A stretch of DNA of 64,000 bases from Microglena sp. YARC (GCA_022414725.1 CM039462.1:75122020-75186019), one strand, 5' to 3'; positions 10,901 through 18,027 are shown, counted from the first letter of the stretch. The notes: a model not told the origin generated them from the sequence alone. Made by a program: numbers and translations.

Positions 10901-10922
10901 CCAACAGGGCACCAGCAAGTGA
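3..10922 (+). CDS. OPR-repeat / Methyltransf_16 (METTL21-like) fusion protein, spliced, 5' partial
   Basis: Proposed spliced exons: A 3-320, B 1565-1705, C 4072-4422, D 6252-6484, E/F 7264-7670, G 9849-10922, about 840 residues in the window. Junction phases all agree: A/B, B/C, C/D and F/G are phase 0, and D/E is phase 2 (AG|G, giving Arg-Leu-Lys). Exons A-D give about eight degenerate OPR-type repeats, each with a core like LSTLAWAAAKLG, LSHLLWGMAKLG or MSNLAWALGALRS; the core Trp-Trp spacing is 35, 39 and exactly 38 across the A/B and B/C joins. OPR proteins are organelle RNA-binding factors in green algae. Exons E-G carry a class I methyltransferase: VTVWQASYFLAEWL, motif I ELGAGLGLPSI, ATDGD after strand 2, and DLVLASDVIYGND, the pattern of the METTL21-type protein-lysine methyltransferase group. 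A Lys/Glu-rich tail follows. The substrate is unknown. The E to F reading needs one base removed (see separate entry). Two adjacent genes is the alternative, but the D/E phase and the strand-like sequence on both sides favour one. Confidence 0.66.
321..1564 (+). repeat. Intron A-B: duplicated donor junctions plus pentanucleotide satellites
   Basis: The exon A donor sequence (about GTTCTCGCAG|GTGGGTG and the following 30 bases) recurs near 399, 495, 727 and 810, so five copies including the true one. At 575-655 there are three ~31-bp copies of a unit with the core GCTAAAAGGACT. From 940 to 1112 the DNA is a TTGTA/TTGCA-type pentanucleotide array, and from 1478 to 1555 a TAATG array. The acceptor (ACCCTGCAGGC) is also duplicated at about 1414. 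Nothing else coding is visible. Confidence 0.6.
1565..1705 (+). CDS. Exon B: OPR repeat 4
   Basis: 141 bp, 47 codons, phase 0 at both ends. The acceptor is CCCTGCAG and the donor is AAG|GTAATT. It encodes an OPR core, QQLSTLAWAAAKLGLQDAV. Joined to exons A and C it restores Trp-to-Trp spacings of 39 and 38 residues, the OPR period, which is the main support for this splice model. It is too short and starts without ATG, so a plain ORF scan would miss it. Confidence 0.72.
2007..2350 (+). repeat. Dispersed repeat end plus CAACCACCAACC minisatellite
   Basis: 2036-2085 is one of three copies in the window of a ~50-bp sequence beginning GAGGTTGAGGGGGCCAGCC; the others are at 9549 and 10855. It runs directly into a minisatellite whose unit combines ACCAACCACC with TTGTATGAGGTATCATTC, repeated about seven times to 2350. 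Both lie inside the long intron B-C. No coding potential is seen. Confidence 0.55.
2420..3999 (+). repeat. Ten decayed tandem copies of the 5' part of exon C (168-bp ladder)
   Basis: Exon-like copies start at 2420, 2588, 2728, 2896, 3064, 3232, 3400, 3568, 3736 and 3904, and the true exon starts at 4072. The spacing is exactly 168 bp everywhere except one copy with a 28-bp deletion. Each unit is 96 nt of exon (32 codons, core DLSHLLWGMGKLGEFDG) followed by ~72 nt of intron with a pyrimidine tract and AG. Acceptors are kept in all copies. Donors vary: GGTATC in copies 1 and 10, GGCATC in 5 and 9, AGTAATC in 3, 6, 7 and 8, AGTTATC in 4, and lost in 2. Copy 1 has an in-frame TAG. Whether any copy is spliced in is unknown. 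Confidence 0.8.
4072..4422 (+). CDS. Exon C: OPR repeats 5-7
   Basis: 351 bp, 117 codons, phase 0 at both ends (acceptor CCCATCAG, donor CCCAG|GTAAG). The cores are LSHLLWGMAKLG, AVTVLWSLGILEWFG and MSNLAWALGALRS. It is the only member of the 168-bp ladder that continues into further OPR coding sequence rather than intron, so it is taken as the ancestral exon. The frame also stays open upstream through ladder copy 10 and its intron, so retention of that intron would add 56 residues without a stop. Confidence 0.72.
4508..4858 (+). repeat. Three tandem copies of the 3' end of exon C
   Basis: At 4508-4549, 4681-4722 and 4817-4858 the last 42 nt of exon C recur (ATG then CAAACCTTGCCTGGG, ending TCCCAG) together with the GTAAG-type donor. 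They are separated by AACCACCTAAACC and GTCAGCACTTAGCTG filler. They mirror the ladder on the other side of the exon, but here the duplicated edge is the donor. Confidence 0.75.
5047..6245 (+). repeat. Four tandem copies of the 5' end of exon D with GCCATC/ACC trinucleotide expansions
   Basis: Exon D-like starts (CTCCCAG then GCAGAGAAGG, ending GACAAGTTCAACTC) lie at 5047, 5394, 5741 and 6007; the true exon starts at 6252. After about 90 nt each copy dissolves into a GCC/ATC/ACC repeat of 150-250 bp that leads up to the next acceptor. The repeat keeps frames open on both strands (Ala/Ile/Thr forward), so long but meaningless ORFs appear. The spacing is 347, 347, 266 and 245 bp. Confidence 0.75.
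6252..6484 (+). CDS. Exon D: degenerate OPR repeat 8 and lead-in to the methyltransferase
   Basis: 233 bp, entering at phase 0 after CTCCTAG and leaving at phase 2 with AGTGTGAG|GTCAGT. It encodes a helical stretch with FDKFNSQELLKFLAAFERAG, which fits a last weak OPR unit, then VEYSFPSVGGGIDGDGLSV, which looks like the first strands seen at the N-terminus of Methyltransf_16 proteins. Without splicing the frame stops at 6497. The donor is GTCAGT, weaker than the others. Confidence 0.6.
6485..7263 (+). repeat. Intron D-E: duplicated exon edges, dispersed repeat E, ACATACACAAC minisatellite
   Basis: The last ~70 nt of exon D recur at 6541-6625. The first ~50 nt of exon E, with its CACAG acceptor, recur at about 7108. 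Between them are pieces of a dispersed repeat (E: ACGAACTCAGGGCCC, then CGGTTGGGCAAGTCC and GCCTATTTGG) at 6495-6535, 6653-6770 and 6930-6990, whose fuller copy is at 11620-11756. The rest is a 9-bp ACATACACA-type minisatellite at 6765-6925 and 7003-7100. Confidence 0.6.
7264..7670 (+). CDS. Exon E/F: methyltransferase N-terminal half and motif I, frame change inside
   Basis: It starts at phase 2 after CACACAG and reads LKATVPNALDEEG, DNSCGGTGRPNTGVTVWQAS and FLAEWLSRLP in one frame. From about 7533 a second frame gives VELGAGLGLPSIVAARCLG and ATDGDPSTLDLLAQNAESN, ending GGAAAG|GTGAGG at phase 0. The two frames differ by one base. The join falls in the G-rich stretch 7480-7545, so it is either one surplus G in the assembly, a real frameshift, or a small unrecognised intron with length 1 mod 3. 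The SAM-binding loop is E-L-G-A-G-L-G. Confidence 0.62.
8780..8942 (+). mobile_element. hAT-type MITE, family A, copy 1
   Basis: 163 bp bounded by CAGGGTACTAC and its near-perfect inverse GTACTACCCTG. It is flanked by GTCCTGCG and GTCCAGTG, an 8-bp target-site duplication with 6/8 identity. The 8-bp size and CAGGG terminus are those of the hAT superfamily. There is no coding capacity. It has landed inside a broken copy of exon F. The second family member is at 18698. Confidence 0.65.
9081..9400 (+). repeat. Dispersed repeat D, copy 1
   Basis: It shares AAGTCCT(C/A)GGC, GAGAGTGTTGGCT and CGACAGGTGGCA, then a GACGGAC/CAGACAGAC stretch, GGGGTGAC and AGAAGGGGG, with 14300-14520 in the same order. 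The class is unknown; no ORF of a known family is present and no target duplication could be defined. Confidence 0.45.
9849..10922 (+). CDS. Exon G: methyltransferase C-terminal half plus Lys/Glu-rich tail
   Basis: It enters at phase 0 after CCTTGCAG. VRVHTLEWG and DLVLASDVIYGNDVTKWRLL (post-motif I and motif IV region) are followed by the LLETLRDLSGPHTLVVLANM strand and a final CCVYLCRLAK. From about 10200 to 10830 the protein is a ~210-residue run of Glu, Lys, Arg and Ser (for example SKKRKSADGG, KKMKRKVKESS), probably disordered and with nuclear-localisation-like KKRK clusters. The last ~25 codons come from a dispersed repeat (10855-10905). The stop is TGA at 10920-10922. Confidence 0.75.
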   Translation: MRVHTLEWGTKSPQKFLGLEHRADLVLASDVIYGNDVTKWRLLLETLRDLSGPHTLVVLANMQRYPLTHPLSEATLIKEELVKVGFEASRLPQEALHPEGRGNGGANSCCVYLCRLAKGAGGKEEEVEEEIEGEEEEERGVGKGSKKRKSADGGSVNQRKKGGSNKGKKQEEEGEEEEHEEEESSVKKMKRKVKESSVKKTKQAEEEEEDDEEKGSIKKLKKEKERKKQNESLTKDRKKEEEKGEEEKAGSSKNKRHKEDGSSKKKSIEKEEKADEDDDGEEKRVSRKKRKKKRDEEEEEEEEGSTKNVKKEKKKKKREEEDGNSKSIYSMPFMRRKVEGASPFACTGANDQQGTSK

Positions 10923-10968
10923 TATCTCACGAACACACTTACATCCTACCGGTACCATGTCATATATA

Positions 10969-11126
10969 TAGGGACCGGAAATATGATATCATGTCATCAT
11001 ATGATGCCGGCAGTCTGACAAAGCTAAAATTACCATTTATATACAATATCAGATGATGCGATTTGTACGATACCAGATGATATCATACTCGCCTTTTGTC
11101 AACATCATATGATATGCCGGTCCCTG
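10969..11126 (+). mobile_element. MITE family B, copy 1
   Basis: 158 bp. The termini TAGGGACCGG and CCGGTCCCTG are inverted repeats. The interior has the family signature CCGGCAGTCTGAC, TTACCATTTA and TACAATATCA, and is rich in ATCATATGATATC palindromes. The flanking octamers (CATATATA, CACGTATC) match at only 5/8, so the target duplication is decayed here; copies at 14090 and 16624 define it better. Confidence 0.62.
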
Positions 11127-12819
11127 CACGTATCATTCACGCATACTGCATGTGTGTATGCTAATGTTTGTCTTATACAGTCCAGGTTCACATCTCACTC
11201 ATATGCTACAATGAAGGAGATTAAAACCGGGTAGTATAAACTGTACTACGCCACACTCTAGAGTACAGAATGCGATCGTACAAGTCTCTTTAGCCGAATA
11301 GGCTGGGCCATACACTACTGATGATGATGATGGCATTATCCTGGTGCCTTATTGGACTCCATGTGCCGCGGCTTGACAGTGCCATGATGGACTTACTGTG
11401 CAGGGTCGTATGCAGGATGCCATGTGTAGCCACAGCTTACCACTTCACGGCAACTTAATATTGTGGTGATATAGCACGTGTTCGGAACTGCTCCAATTTT
11501 TTATCATTTAGTTTTAGATGGCGAGGCCCTTAGATGTGTATTTATACCGATTACCGGTACGTAGTCTATCAGCCTTCTTGATTTTTACTTCTGATTATAA
11601 TCGTAGAATTAAAGTATCACTGTAGTACGAACTCAGGGCCCCCGTCGGTAAATCGATTGTTTGGGTTTGTTCATCAGTGCTTTTTCGTTTTAGCCCCTCC
11701 TGTCGCGGTTGGGCAAGTTCCGGTAGCCTATTCGGCCAACCCGTAACAACAGCAGCAGTCTTCTGGCTGCTCATAATACATTATGCTTTTTAAATTCCAT
11801 CGCGTGCAACCCTACCAGGTGCGATTGTTTGCCGTCGGCGGTTGGTAGAGAACACATGGGTAGCAGGGTACTTCAGGAGGACCCCCATCTCTGGTGCCTG
11901 AGACACAACCAATCGTATAGCCTGCATCCTGTGACGCAACGGACCCTTCCTTCTGGTCAACGGACCCTCCCCACGTTGCATCCTGGGACGCAACGGACCC
12001 TTCCTTTTGGTCGACGGACCTTTCCCACGTTGCATCCTGCGATTCAACGGACTCTTTGACGGTGTGTCTTTGACGGAGGACGCGGTGTCTTGGACAACCC
12101 TGATGGGTAGTGCAAACACTATTACACCTCACTCCTGGTTACAGATTGCGACCACACTTTTGGCTTGTCTGGGTACTGTAATTTAATTCGAATTGTCACA
12201 TGGTTCTTCAGCCAACTCTGGGCTGCTCACAGTCTACCAATTCCAAGTCCCCCTCTGGCAACTTCAACTTTAACTTGGTTCATAGCTTTAGCCAGCAATT
12301 TGGCTGCTCGCCGTCTTCGGCAGTAAAAAGAATACCAGGAAAATGCAAACTTGAACACATCACTTTTTTCTTTTCATTCTTCCTTCCTCCACAATCAACT
12401 TCTCAACACATATAGGCAGCTATATGGTGACTTTCCTCAGTTGCAGCGTACGGGAGGGTCCCCTTACCACCACGCCCCTCCAGGTGTTATCTTCATTTTT
12501 ATTTTTAGGTAGCTCTACTTACAATTTCATATAACTTAATGTAGGGTCTACAGTGATCCCCTCTTCGACGAGGGGGGCTGTTTACGTCTGTCGGCACCTG
12601 ATCGAGACTTCGTATCCTGGGGCCGTGGCGTGTCCCGATCTTCGAATATCTTGCCTTCCTACTGCAAGCTGCGCCTGGTGCATTCGTTCTTCGTTCGCTG
12701 CATACTGCTGGTACAACATCCTGGCGTACCTTCCCTTAAGCCACGTCGATTGTGCGTCAATTTTCTTTCCGTTTATTTTCACATCTTATTTTCTTCGTGC
12801 ACGCCTTGTCTCTTTTGCT
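11127..12819. other. Intergenic region with repeat E copy and a ~55-bp tandem repeat
   Basis: 11620-11756 is the fullest copy of dispersed repeat E (from ACGAACTCAGGGCCC to GCCTATTCGGCC). 11920-12055 has about two and a half units of a GCATCCTG-GACGCAACGGACC repeat. 12209-12290 matches 17717-17795 (GCCAAC-CTGGGCTGC, TTCCAAGTCCCC). No gene is recognisable. Frames open on both strands at 11790-12132 come only from the tandem repeat. Confidence 0.45.
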
Positions 12820-13522
12820 ATGGTTGTCCTTGGGCTGAAAGAGCGCTCCAATGAAACCGCAGTGACCGAGCTGCCTTTCGCCGGCCCAGAGTCCGAGGCA
12901 GGAGGGTCCGAAGCAAAAGCAGGAATCCAGCCCTCTAGCGCAAGCCCAGAACCCGAGGCAGCAGGGTCACATGTAGACAGGTCCCATGTACCGTCTGCAT
13001 GTCATAACCTGAAGTCTGAGGCAGCATGGACCAAAGCAAAATCAGGAATCCAGCCCGCTAGCACAAGCCCAGAACCCGAGGCAACAGGGTCCCATATTGA
13101 CAGGTCCCATGTACTGTCCGTATGCCACAGCCTGAAGTCCGAGGCAGCAGGGCCCAAAGCAAAAGCAGGAACTCAGCCCACTAGCACAAACCCAGAAGCA
13201 GAGGCAACAGCTGCCCGTGTAGACAGGTCCCCTGCACCTGGGTCTGAGGCAGCAAAACCCTTCCCAAATGAGACCTTGGAGCGCCGGCTATATAACGCGC
13301 TTCGTTATACTGCCACCTGCAGTCCTACCTCGAAGGAATTCCACGAAAGCTATGCCTTTGCAGTCGCAGTTCGGAATCATTACGGTATAAGAGGGTTTGA
13401 TGTAGTGCTGGATGTGTGTGGAGGGCATGGAGCGCTCGCAGCGATGCTTCTAACAATGGTGCCAACCTGCCGCTTAGGAGTTGTTATCGATCCGGCAGAG
13501 TGAGTTGCCCATGCCCATGCCT

Positions 13523-13555
<33 letters not shown>

Positions 13556-15929
13556 CCATGCCCATGCCCATGCCCACGCCCACGCCCACGGCCCATGCCC
13601 ATGCCCACGCCCACGCCCACGCCCACGCCCACGCCCACGCCCACGCCCACGCCCACGCCCACGCCCATGCCCATGCCCTCGTAACTGTCCTTGTTTTCTG
13701 TCTATTGGCGCCTGTGTAAGCGCCCTACGGGGTATCTATCAGAGAGCTATGCAAGTTTTTTGCCTCTTCAGGCATGTGGAGGCTTTTATCGAAGGTGCTA
13801 CTTGTAGCACAAGTGCTACATTACATACCTTGGTGTTTTGGGGTACAACGTTAGAGTCTTTTCGGATTGCTTTGGGGGGTCAAAAATCCGCTAGTAGCAG
13901 CTCAAAGGCTACTAGAGGCAACATGGTGCAACGTAAAGACACTGGTTCCTTTCCTTTCAAAGACACGCAAAAAATCGATACACACATAAATCTGCTAGTG
14001 GACACGCAAAAATCTGCTAGTAGCACCCCACACAAAAATCTGCAAAAATCTGCTAGTAGCGCCCTGAAGGCTACTACAGGCAACATGGTTAGGGACCAGC
14101 ATATTATATGATTTTGACCAAAGGCGAGTATGATATCATATGAGATCATACACATTACATCATATAATATTGTATGTAAATGGTAACATTAGCCTAGTCC
14201 GACTGCCGGTATCATCAATATGGTATCGTATGATAACACGATATCATATTGCCGCTCCCTCAACATGGTGCAATGTAAAGACACTGGTTCCTTTCGTTCA
14301 AAATTAAGTCCTAGGCGCATCACAAGCGACGCAGAAAATTGGCTGAGAGTGTTGGCTATCGGAGCGACAGGTGGCATCAGAATCGAGTGCAACGGATTGC
14401 AGCCAGGGGTTACGAGAGGGTCAGGGGCCAGTAAGGGCCAGGGTTACATGCCGCCAATCAAACAAACGGACAGCGGGGTGACTCTGGGGGGTCTTGCCCC
14501 CCAGAAGGGGGAGCTCCGCCAAGCAGTGTTTTTCTTTCCAGCTATAAGCAGCAGCTTCTAGGCAACTCCCCCGACTGGCTATCCAGCCAAAGCTGACCCA
14601 ACCTAGTGTGTTTGGAAGCTGACATAATCTACTGTCCAGAACTGTCAACATCTTGGGGCTTTGCTTAGTGACTGGCTCAGGGAGCTGCCTAGAAGCTGCT
14701 GCTCGTAGCTGAAAAGAAAAGTATGCCGCCACAAATAACTTGGCATGCATATAGTTTATGTAGTCCACTCACCCACTGACCACACATCCTCACCACTGTT
14801 TTGGGGGGGAGCTGCTCATGGCAGCTTTCAGCCAGTGGCTGGCGAATGGAGCTCCATTAGCCAGCCACTGGCCAAGGCCAAAGCTTCCACCTGCATTGGA
14901 ATGCCTGTCATGTCAGCTTTGAGACACACTAGTTAGCTTGAGGTTTGGCCCAAGGGTTTAGGTTGGGCAGGTCCCTTTAGCCTATTGAAAATTGAAAACT
15001 ATTACGCTTTGCCACGCGGGTTTTATTTTCGCAGACAGCTCAGACGGACTACCGGCCGACAGCAGGGAAAACAGTTGTATCCCTTCTCCCTCCTTCTTCC
15101 CTTCACTTCTTTACCCCTTTTCTCCCCCTTCCCCCCCCTTCTCCACCTTCCTCGCAGTCTCCTCACCCTTCACCTCGTCACCCATTTCCGTCCCCTTCTT
15201 CCCCTTCTTCCCCTTCTTCCCCTTCCCTCTCCTTACCCCTCCTCTCCCCCTACCCCCTCCACGCCTCTCAACGCCACTTCCCTTCTACATGTTCCCTCTG
15301 CTCCCTTCCTCAGGTGTGTAGTGGGGGAAAGAGGCGTCCGAGAGGCATGGCACAGCTTCTACACTGGAAAAGAACTCCGGTACAGAAGAGTGCCACTACA
15401 AGAGGCCCTGGCGGAGGAAATAGAACAATGTGTATCAGTGCAGGAGATACCGGTAGAGCGAATCCTCGTCGTGGCATGTCACGCGTGTCAGTACTTAACC
15501 GACGAGGTGCTCACCATCTCAGAGACGGCAGGGGTGAACGTGTGTGTGATGCCTTGCTGCCAGAAGGACTCAACAGGGGGTAGCTTCAAAAACTTTGCCA
15601 AGAGTGCAGGGGTGGACTTTGGATTGGCGCTTGACCTGCATACTGCCGGCCGCATGCAACGCTCATATGACGTCAAGATGAAGCTATTGACCAAGGCGTG
15701 CACCCCACAAAATAGGCTGATATTGTGCCGGAGGAAGAATGATAGGGGTGAAGAGGTGAAGAAGGAGAGGAAGGAGAAGAGCGTGGCGAAGCTTAAGACA
15801 GCCTACCACGCAGCACACTCAGGAGAGTCAAGCCAAGCCAAAGTAGGGTCCACAATAGGCCAAGGACCTAGGTGCCCCACAGGGGACTTAGAGGACACTA
15901 TTGACCAGAGCGTGCACCCCGCAAAGTAG
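12820..15929 (+). CDS. SAM-dependent methyltransferase, Methyltransf_32-like, two exons
   Basis: Exon 1 is 12820-13499 and exon 2 is 15314-15929, giving 431 residues. The intron is 13500-15313, with donor GCAGA|GTGAGT and acceptor CTTCCTCAG, and the join restores Glu-Cys-Val. The start is the first ATG of the domain frame (MVVLGLKERSNET). Residues ~20-150 hold three degenerate repeats of ~55 residues built on SPEPEA-GSH-DRSHV-KSEA. The catalytic domain follows: motif I FDVVLDVCGGHGALAAML, GVVIDPAE after strand 2, then in exon 2 ILVVACHACQYLTDEVL and VCVMPCCQKD. The HAC-x3-TDE and PCCQ pair is typical of the PF13679 methyltransferase group, whose substrates are mostly unknown. The C-terminal ~45 codons belong to a tandem repeat that continues past the stop. 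Confidence 0.64.
13505..13681 (+). repeat. CCCATG/CCCACG hexanucleotide minisatellite in the methyltransferase intron
   Basis: About 29 units of GCCCAT then GCCCAC start just inside the donor. Two sub-blocks (CAT-rich, CAC-rich) alternate and end in CAT again. It gives Pro-Met and Pro-Thr dipeptide frames that have no coding meaning. Confidence 0.85.
13880..14320 (+). repeat. Dispersed/tandem AAAATCTGCTAGTAGC repeat interrupted by MITE B
   Basis: About five copies of AAAATC(T/C)GCTAGTAG occur between 13884 and 14062. The segment CAACATGGTGCAA-GTAAAGACACTGGTTCC at 13920 recurs at 14261 directly after the MITE, so the MITE inserted into one copy of this family. Confidence 0.5.
14090..14261 (-). 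mobile_element. MITE family B, copy 2, with perfect 8-bp target duplication
   Basis: Termini TAGGGACCAGC and GCCGCTCCCTC are inverted repeats. AACATGGT flanks both sides exactly (14082-14089 and 14262-14269). The interior carries the family signature in inverse orientation relative to 10969 (ATGGTAACATTAGCCTAGTC). The 8-bp duplication and TAGGG end point to hAT. Confidence 0.75.
14300..14520 (+). repeat. Dispersed repeat D, copy 2
   Basis: The order of blocks is the same as at 9081: AAGTCCTAGGC, GAGAGTGTTGGCT, CGACAGGTGGCA, then a GGACAGCGGGGTGAC stretch and CCAGAAGGGGG. It lies within the methyltransferase intron. Confidence 0.45.
14529..14722. mobile_element. TIR element, family C, copy 1
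   Basis: Inverted ends of about 40 bp: TTTCTTTCCAGCTATAAGCA and onward through AGCAGCTTCTAGGCA on the left, and the complement (TGCCTAGAAGCTGCTGCTCG, then AGCTGAAAAGAAAAG) on the right. The total is ~194 bp with no ORF. A second copy is at 17783-17990. No target-site duplication is obvious. Confidence 0.6.
14831..14872. repeat. 42-bp near-perfect palindrome
   Basis: The arms GCCAGTGGCTGGC and GCCAGCCACTGGC enclose AATGGAGCTCCATT with one mismatched pair. It would form a cruciform or hairpin. It lies in the methyltransferase intron and has no other copy that I see. Confidence 0.7.
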
Positions 15930-16100
15930 GGACAAGCCAAGCCAAAGTAGGGTCCACAATAGGCCAAGGATCTAGGTGCCCCACAGGGGTCTTAGAGGAC
16001 ACTATTGACCAAAGCGTGCACCCCACAAAGTAGGGACAAGCCAATCCAAAGTAGGGTCCACAATAGGCCAAGGATCCAGGGTCCCTACAGGGGACTTTCA
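15840..16100 (+). repeat. ~94-bp tandem repeat spanning the methyltransferase stop codon
   Basis: Three units of AAGCCAA-CCAAAGTAGGGTCC, GGCCAAGGA-C, GTGCCCCACAGGGG and TTGACCA-AGCGTGCACCCC. The last block also occurs once inside the catalytic exon at 15687-15720, which suggests the array grew from coding sequence. It supplies the present stop at 15927-15929. Confidence 0.75.
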
Positions 16101-16359
16101 GAAAGCTTGGTAGAAGGTGATAACTCTGACGCAGAGTCTGTTATAGCAATTCAGCGGATGATTTGGGTTCAAGGTTTCTGAAGAACCCGGACTTTGTACA
16201 TGAAATCGAGAATTTGGCCTGGAAATCTGAGAATTCTCGTGAGAATTCTCGATATTTTGCCTGAGATTCAGAGAACCAAGTCCAAAGTACTAAGTGTGCT
16301 TCCCAAATCATCCCCTAAATGGCTATAAGTATCCAAGTTTAGGGACAAGACCCTCGCAT

Positions 16360-16610
16360 CATGTCTCCTTATTACACAAGGATCCAGGTTGCTCACAGGG
16401 TGCTTAGGGGAAGCTGGGTAGAAGGTGGAAACCCAGGCGCCAAGTCTGTTAAGTATCCAAGTTTAGGGACATAACCCTCGCATCATGTCTCCTTATTACA
16501 CAAGGATCCAGGTTGCCCACAGGGTGCTTAGGGGAAGCTGGGTAGAAGTTGGAAACCCAGGCGCCAAGTCTGGGAAGTATTCAAGTCTAGGGACAAGAAC
16601 CTGGCACTGT
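16360..16610 (+). repeat. Diverged longer-unit relatives of the 81-bp array
   Basis: Two to three units of about 120 bp with CTCCTTATTACACAAGG, TCCAGGTTGC-CACAGGGTGCTTAGGGGAAGC and GAAACCCAGGCGCC. They share the CACAGGGT, TTAGGGGAAGCTGGGTAGAA core with the array at 16815. Confidence 0.6.
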
Positions 16611-16623
16611 ATCTCCTTATAAC

Positions 16624-16809
16624 TAGGGAACGGCAATATGATACCATATGATATCATGTCATCATATGATATCATATGATATCATCTTATGCCGGCAGTC
16701 TGACTAGGCCAAAGTTACCATTTAAATACAATATCATATGGTGAAATATGTATGATATCATATGATATCATACTCACCTTTGGCCAACATCATATGATTT
16801 GCCGATCCC
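16624..16809 (+). mobile_element. MITE family B, copy 3
   Basis: TAGGGAACGG and CGATCCCTA are the inverted ends, flanked by CTTATAAC and CTTATTAC (7/8 target duplication). The interior matches copy 1 (GCCGGCAGTCTGAC, AAGTTACCATTTAAATACAA). It is inserted into a unit of the flanking minisatellite, whose CTCCTTATTACACAAGG motif is split by it. Confidence 0.72.
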
Positions 16810-16814
16810 TACTT

Positions 16815-17495
16815 ATTACACAAGGCTCCATGTTCCCCACAGGGGAATTGGAGGAATCTGGGTAGAAGGTGGGTAGCCTGGCACCATGTCTGCTTAGTAT
16901 ACACGGACCCAGGTTGCCCCCAGGGTATTTAGGGGAAGCTGGGTAGAAGGTGGGTAACCTGGCACCATGTCTACTAAGTATACACGGACCCAGGTTGCCC
17001 ACAGGGTATTTAGGGGAAGCTGGGTAGAAGGTGGGTAACCTGGCACCATGTCTACTAAGTATACACGGACCCAGGTTGCCCACAGGGTATTTAGGGGAAG
17101 CTGGGTAGAAGGTGGGTAACCTGGCACCATGTCTACTAAGTATACACGGACCCAGGTTGCCCACAGGGTATTTAGGGGAAGCTGGGTAGAAGGTGGGTGA
17201 CCTGGCACCATGTCTACTAAGTATACACGGACCCAGGTTGCCCACAGGGTATTTAGGGGAAGCTGGGTAGAAGGTGGGTAACCTGGCACCATGTCTACTA
17301 AGTAAACACGGACCCAGGTTGCCCACAGGGTATTTAGGGGAAGCTGGGTAGAAGGTGGGTAACCTGGCACCATGTCTACTAAGTAAACACGGACCCAGGT
17401 TGCCCACAGGGTATTTAGGGGAAGCTGGGTAGAAGGTGGGTAACCTGGCACCATGTCTACTAATTGTACAAGGACCCTGGTTTCCCACATGGGAC
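16815..17495 (+). repeat. 81-bp tandem array, about eight units
   Basis: The unit runs ACACGGACCCAGGTTGCCCA, CAGGGTATTTAGGGGAAGCT, then GGGTAGAAGGTGGGTAACC and TGGCACCATGTCTAC. Starts fall every 81 bp from 16900. Because 81 is a multiple of three, minus-strand frames stay open for 198 and 232 codons. They have no start context or homology and are not called as genes. Confidence 0.85.
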
Positions 17496-17782
17496 TTGGG
17501 GGAAGCTATTGTGGGAAGACTTCAAATATTGGTAGGAAGTTGAGTCGAAGTGTAGGAAGTCATACCCTAGGAGTCGATTGTAGGAAGTCGTGTATTATAT
17601 TGTAGGAAGTCATACCCTTGCCTTGCCTAGCTTGTAGTCTTATCTATAAGCCCTTGTCAAATCTTGATTGAATTTGGATTTGAATCCTGGATTTAATTTA
17701 ATTGTTGCATACTTTTCTAGCCAACCCTGGGCTGCCCACCGTCTTCCATTTCCAAGTCCCCTTGTGCAATACCCACAGAAAC

Positions 17783-17990
17783 AGTTCACAGCTTTTCTTT
17801 CCAGCTACAAGTAGCAGCTTCTAGGCAGCTCCATGAGCTAGCCACTGGGCCGACCCGAGATTTAAACAGTAACGGAAAGCTGATTCTGCCAGCTTCCAGC
17901 TGCACTACATTGCTGTAGGTGTGGCTGGTTAGTAAGCCAGGAGAGCTGCCTAGAAGCTGCTGCTCTAAGCCGAAAAGAAAAGCTATGAAC
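17783..17990. mobile_element. TIR element, family C, copy 2
   Basis: GTTCACAGCTTTTCTTTCCA, then AGCAGCTTCTAGGCAGCTCC on the left, and the complement on the right ending GAAAAGAAAAGCTATGAAC, so the inverted ends reach about 45 bp. It carries the same terminal sequence as 14529-14722 with a different interior. Confidence 0.62.
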
Positions 17991-18027
17991 CAGTCATTTC
18001 TCCTTTTTTAATTCTGCATCCTCAGTG

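Noticed and set aside
10040..10936. 298-codon Ser/Phe/Leu-rich minus-strand frame
   Set aside because: It is the antisense shadow of the Lys/Glu-rich tail of the methyltransferase fusion.
16790..17488. A 232-codon minus-strand repeat protein
   Set aside because: The frame is open only because the 81-bp unit is a multiple of three. There is no start context, splice support or family similarity, and a MITE overlaps its end.
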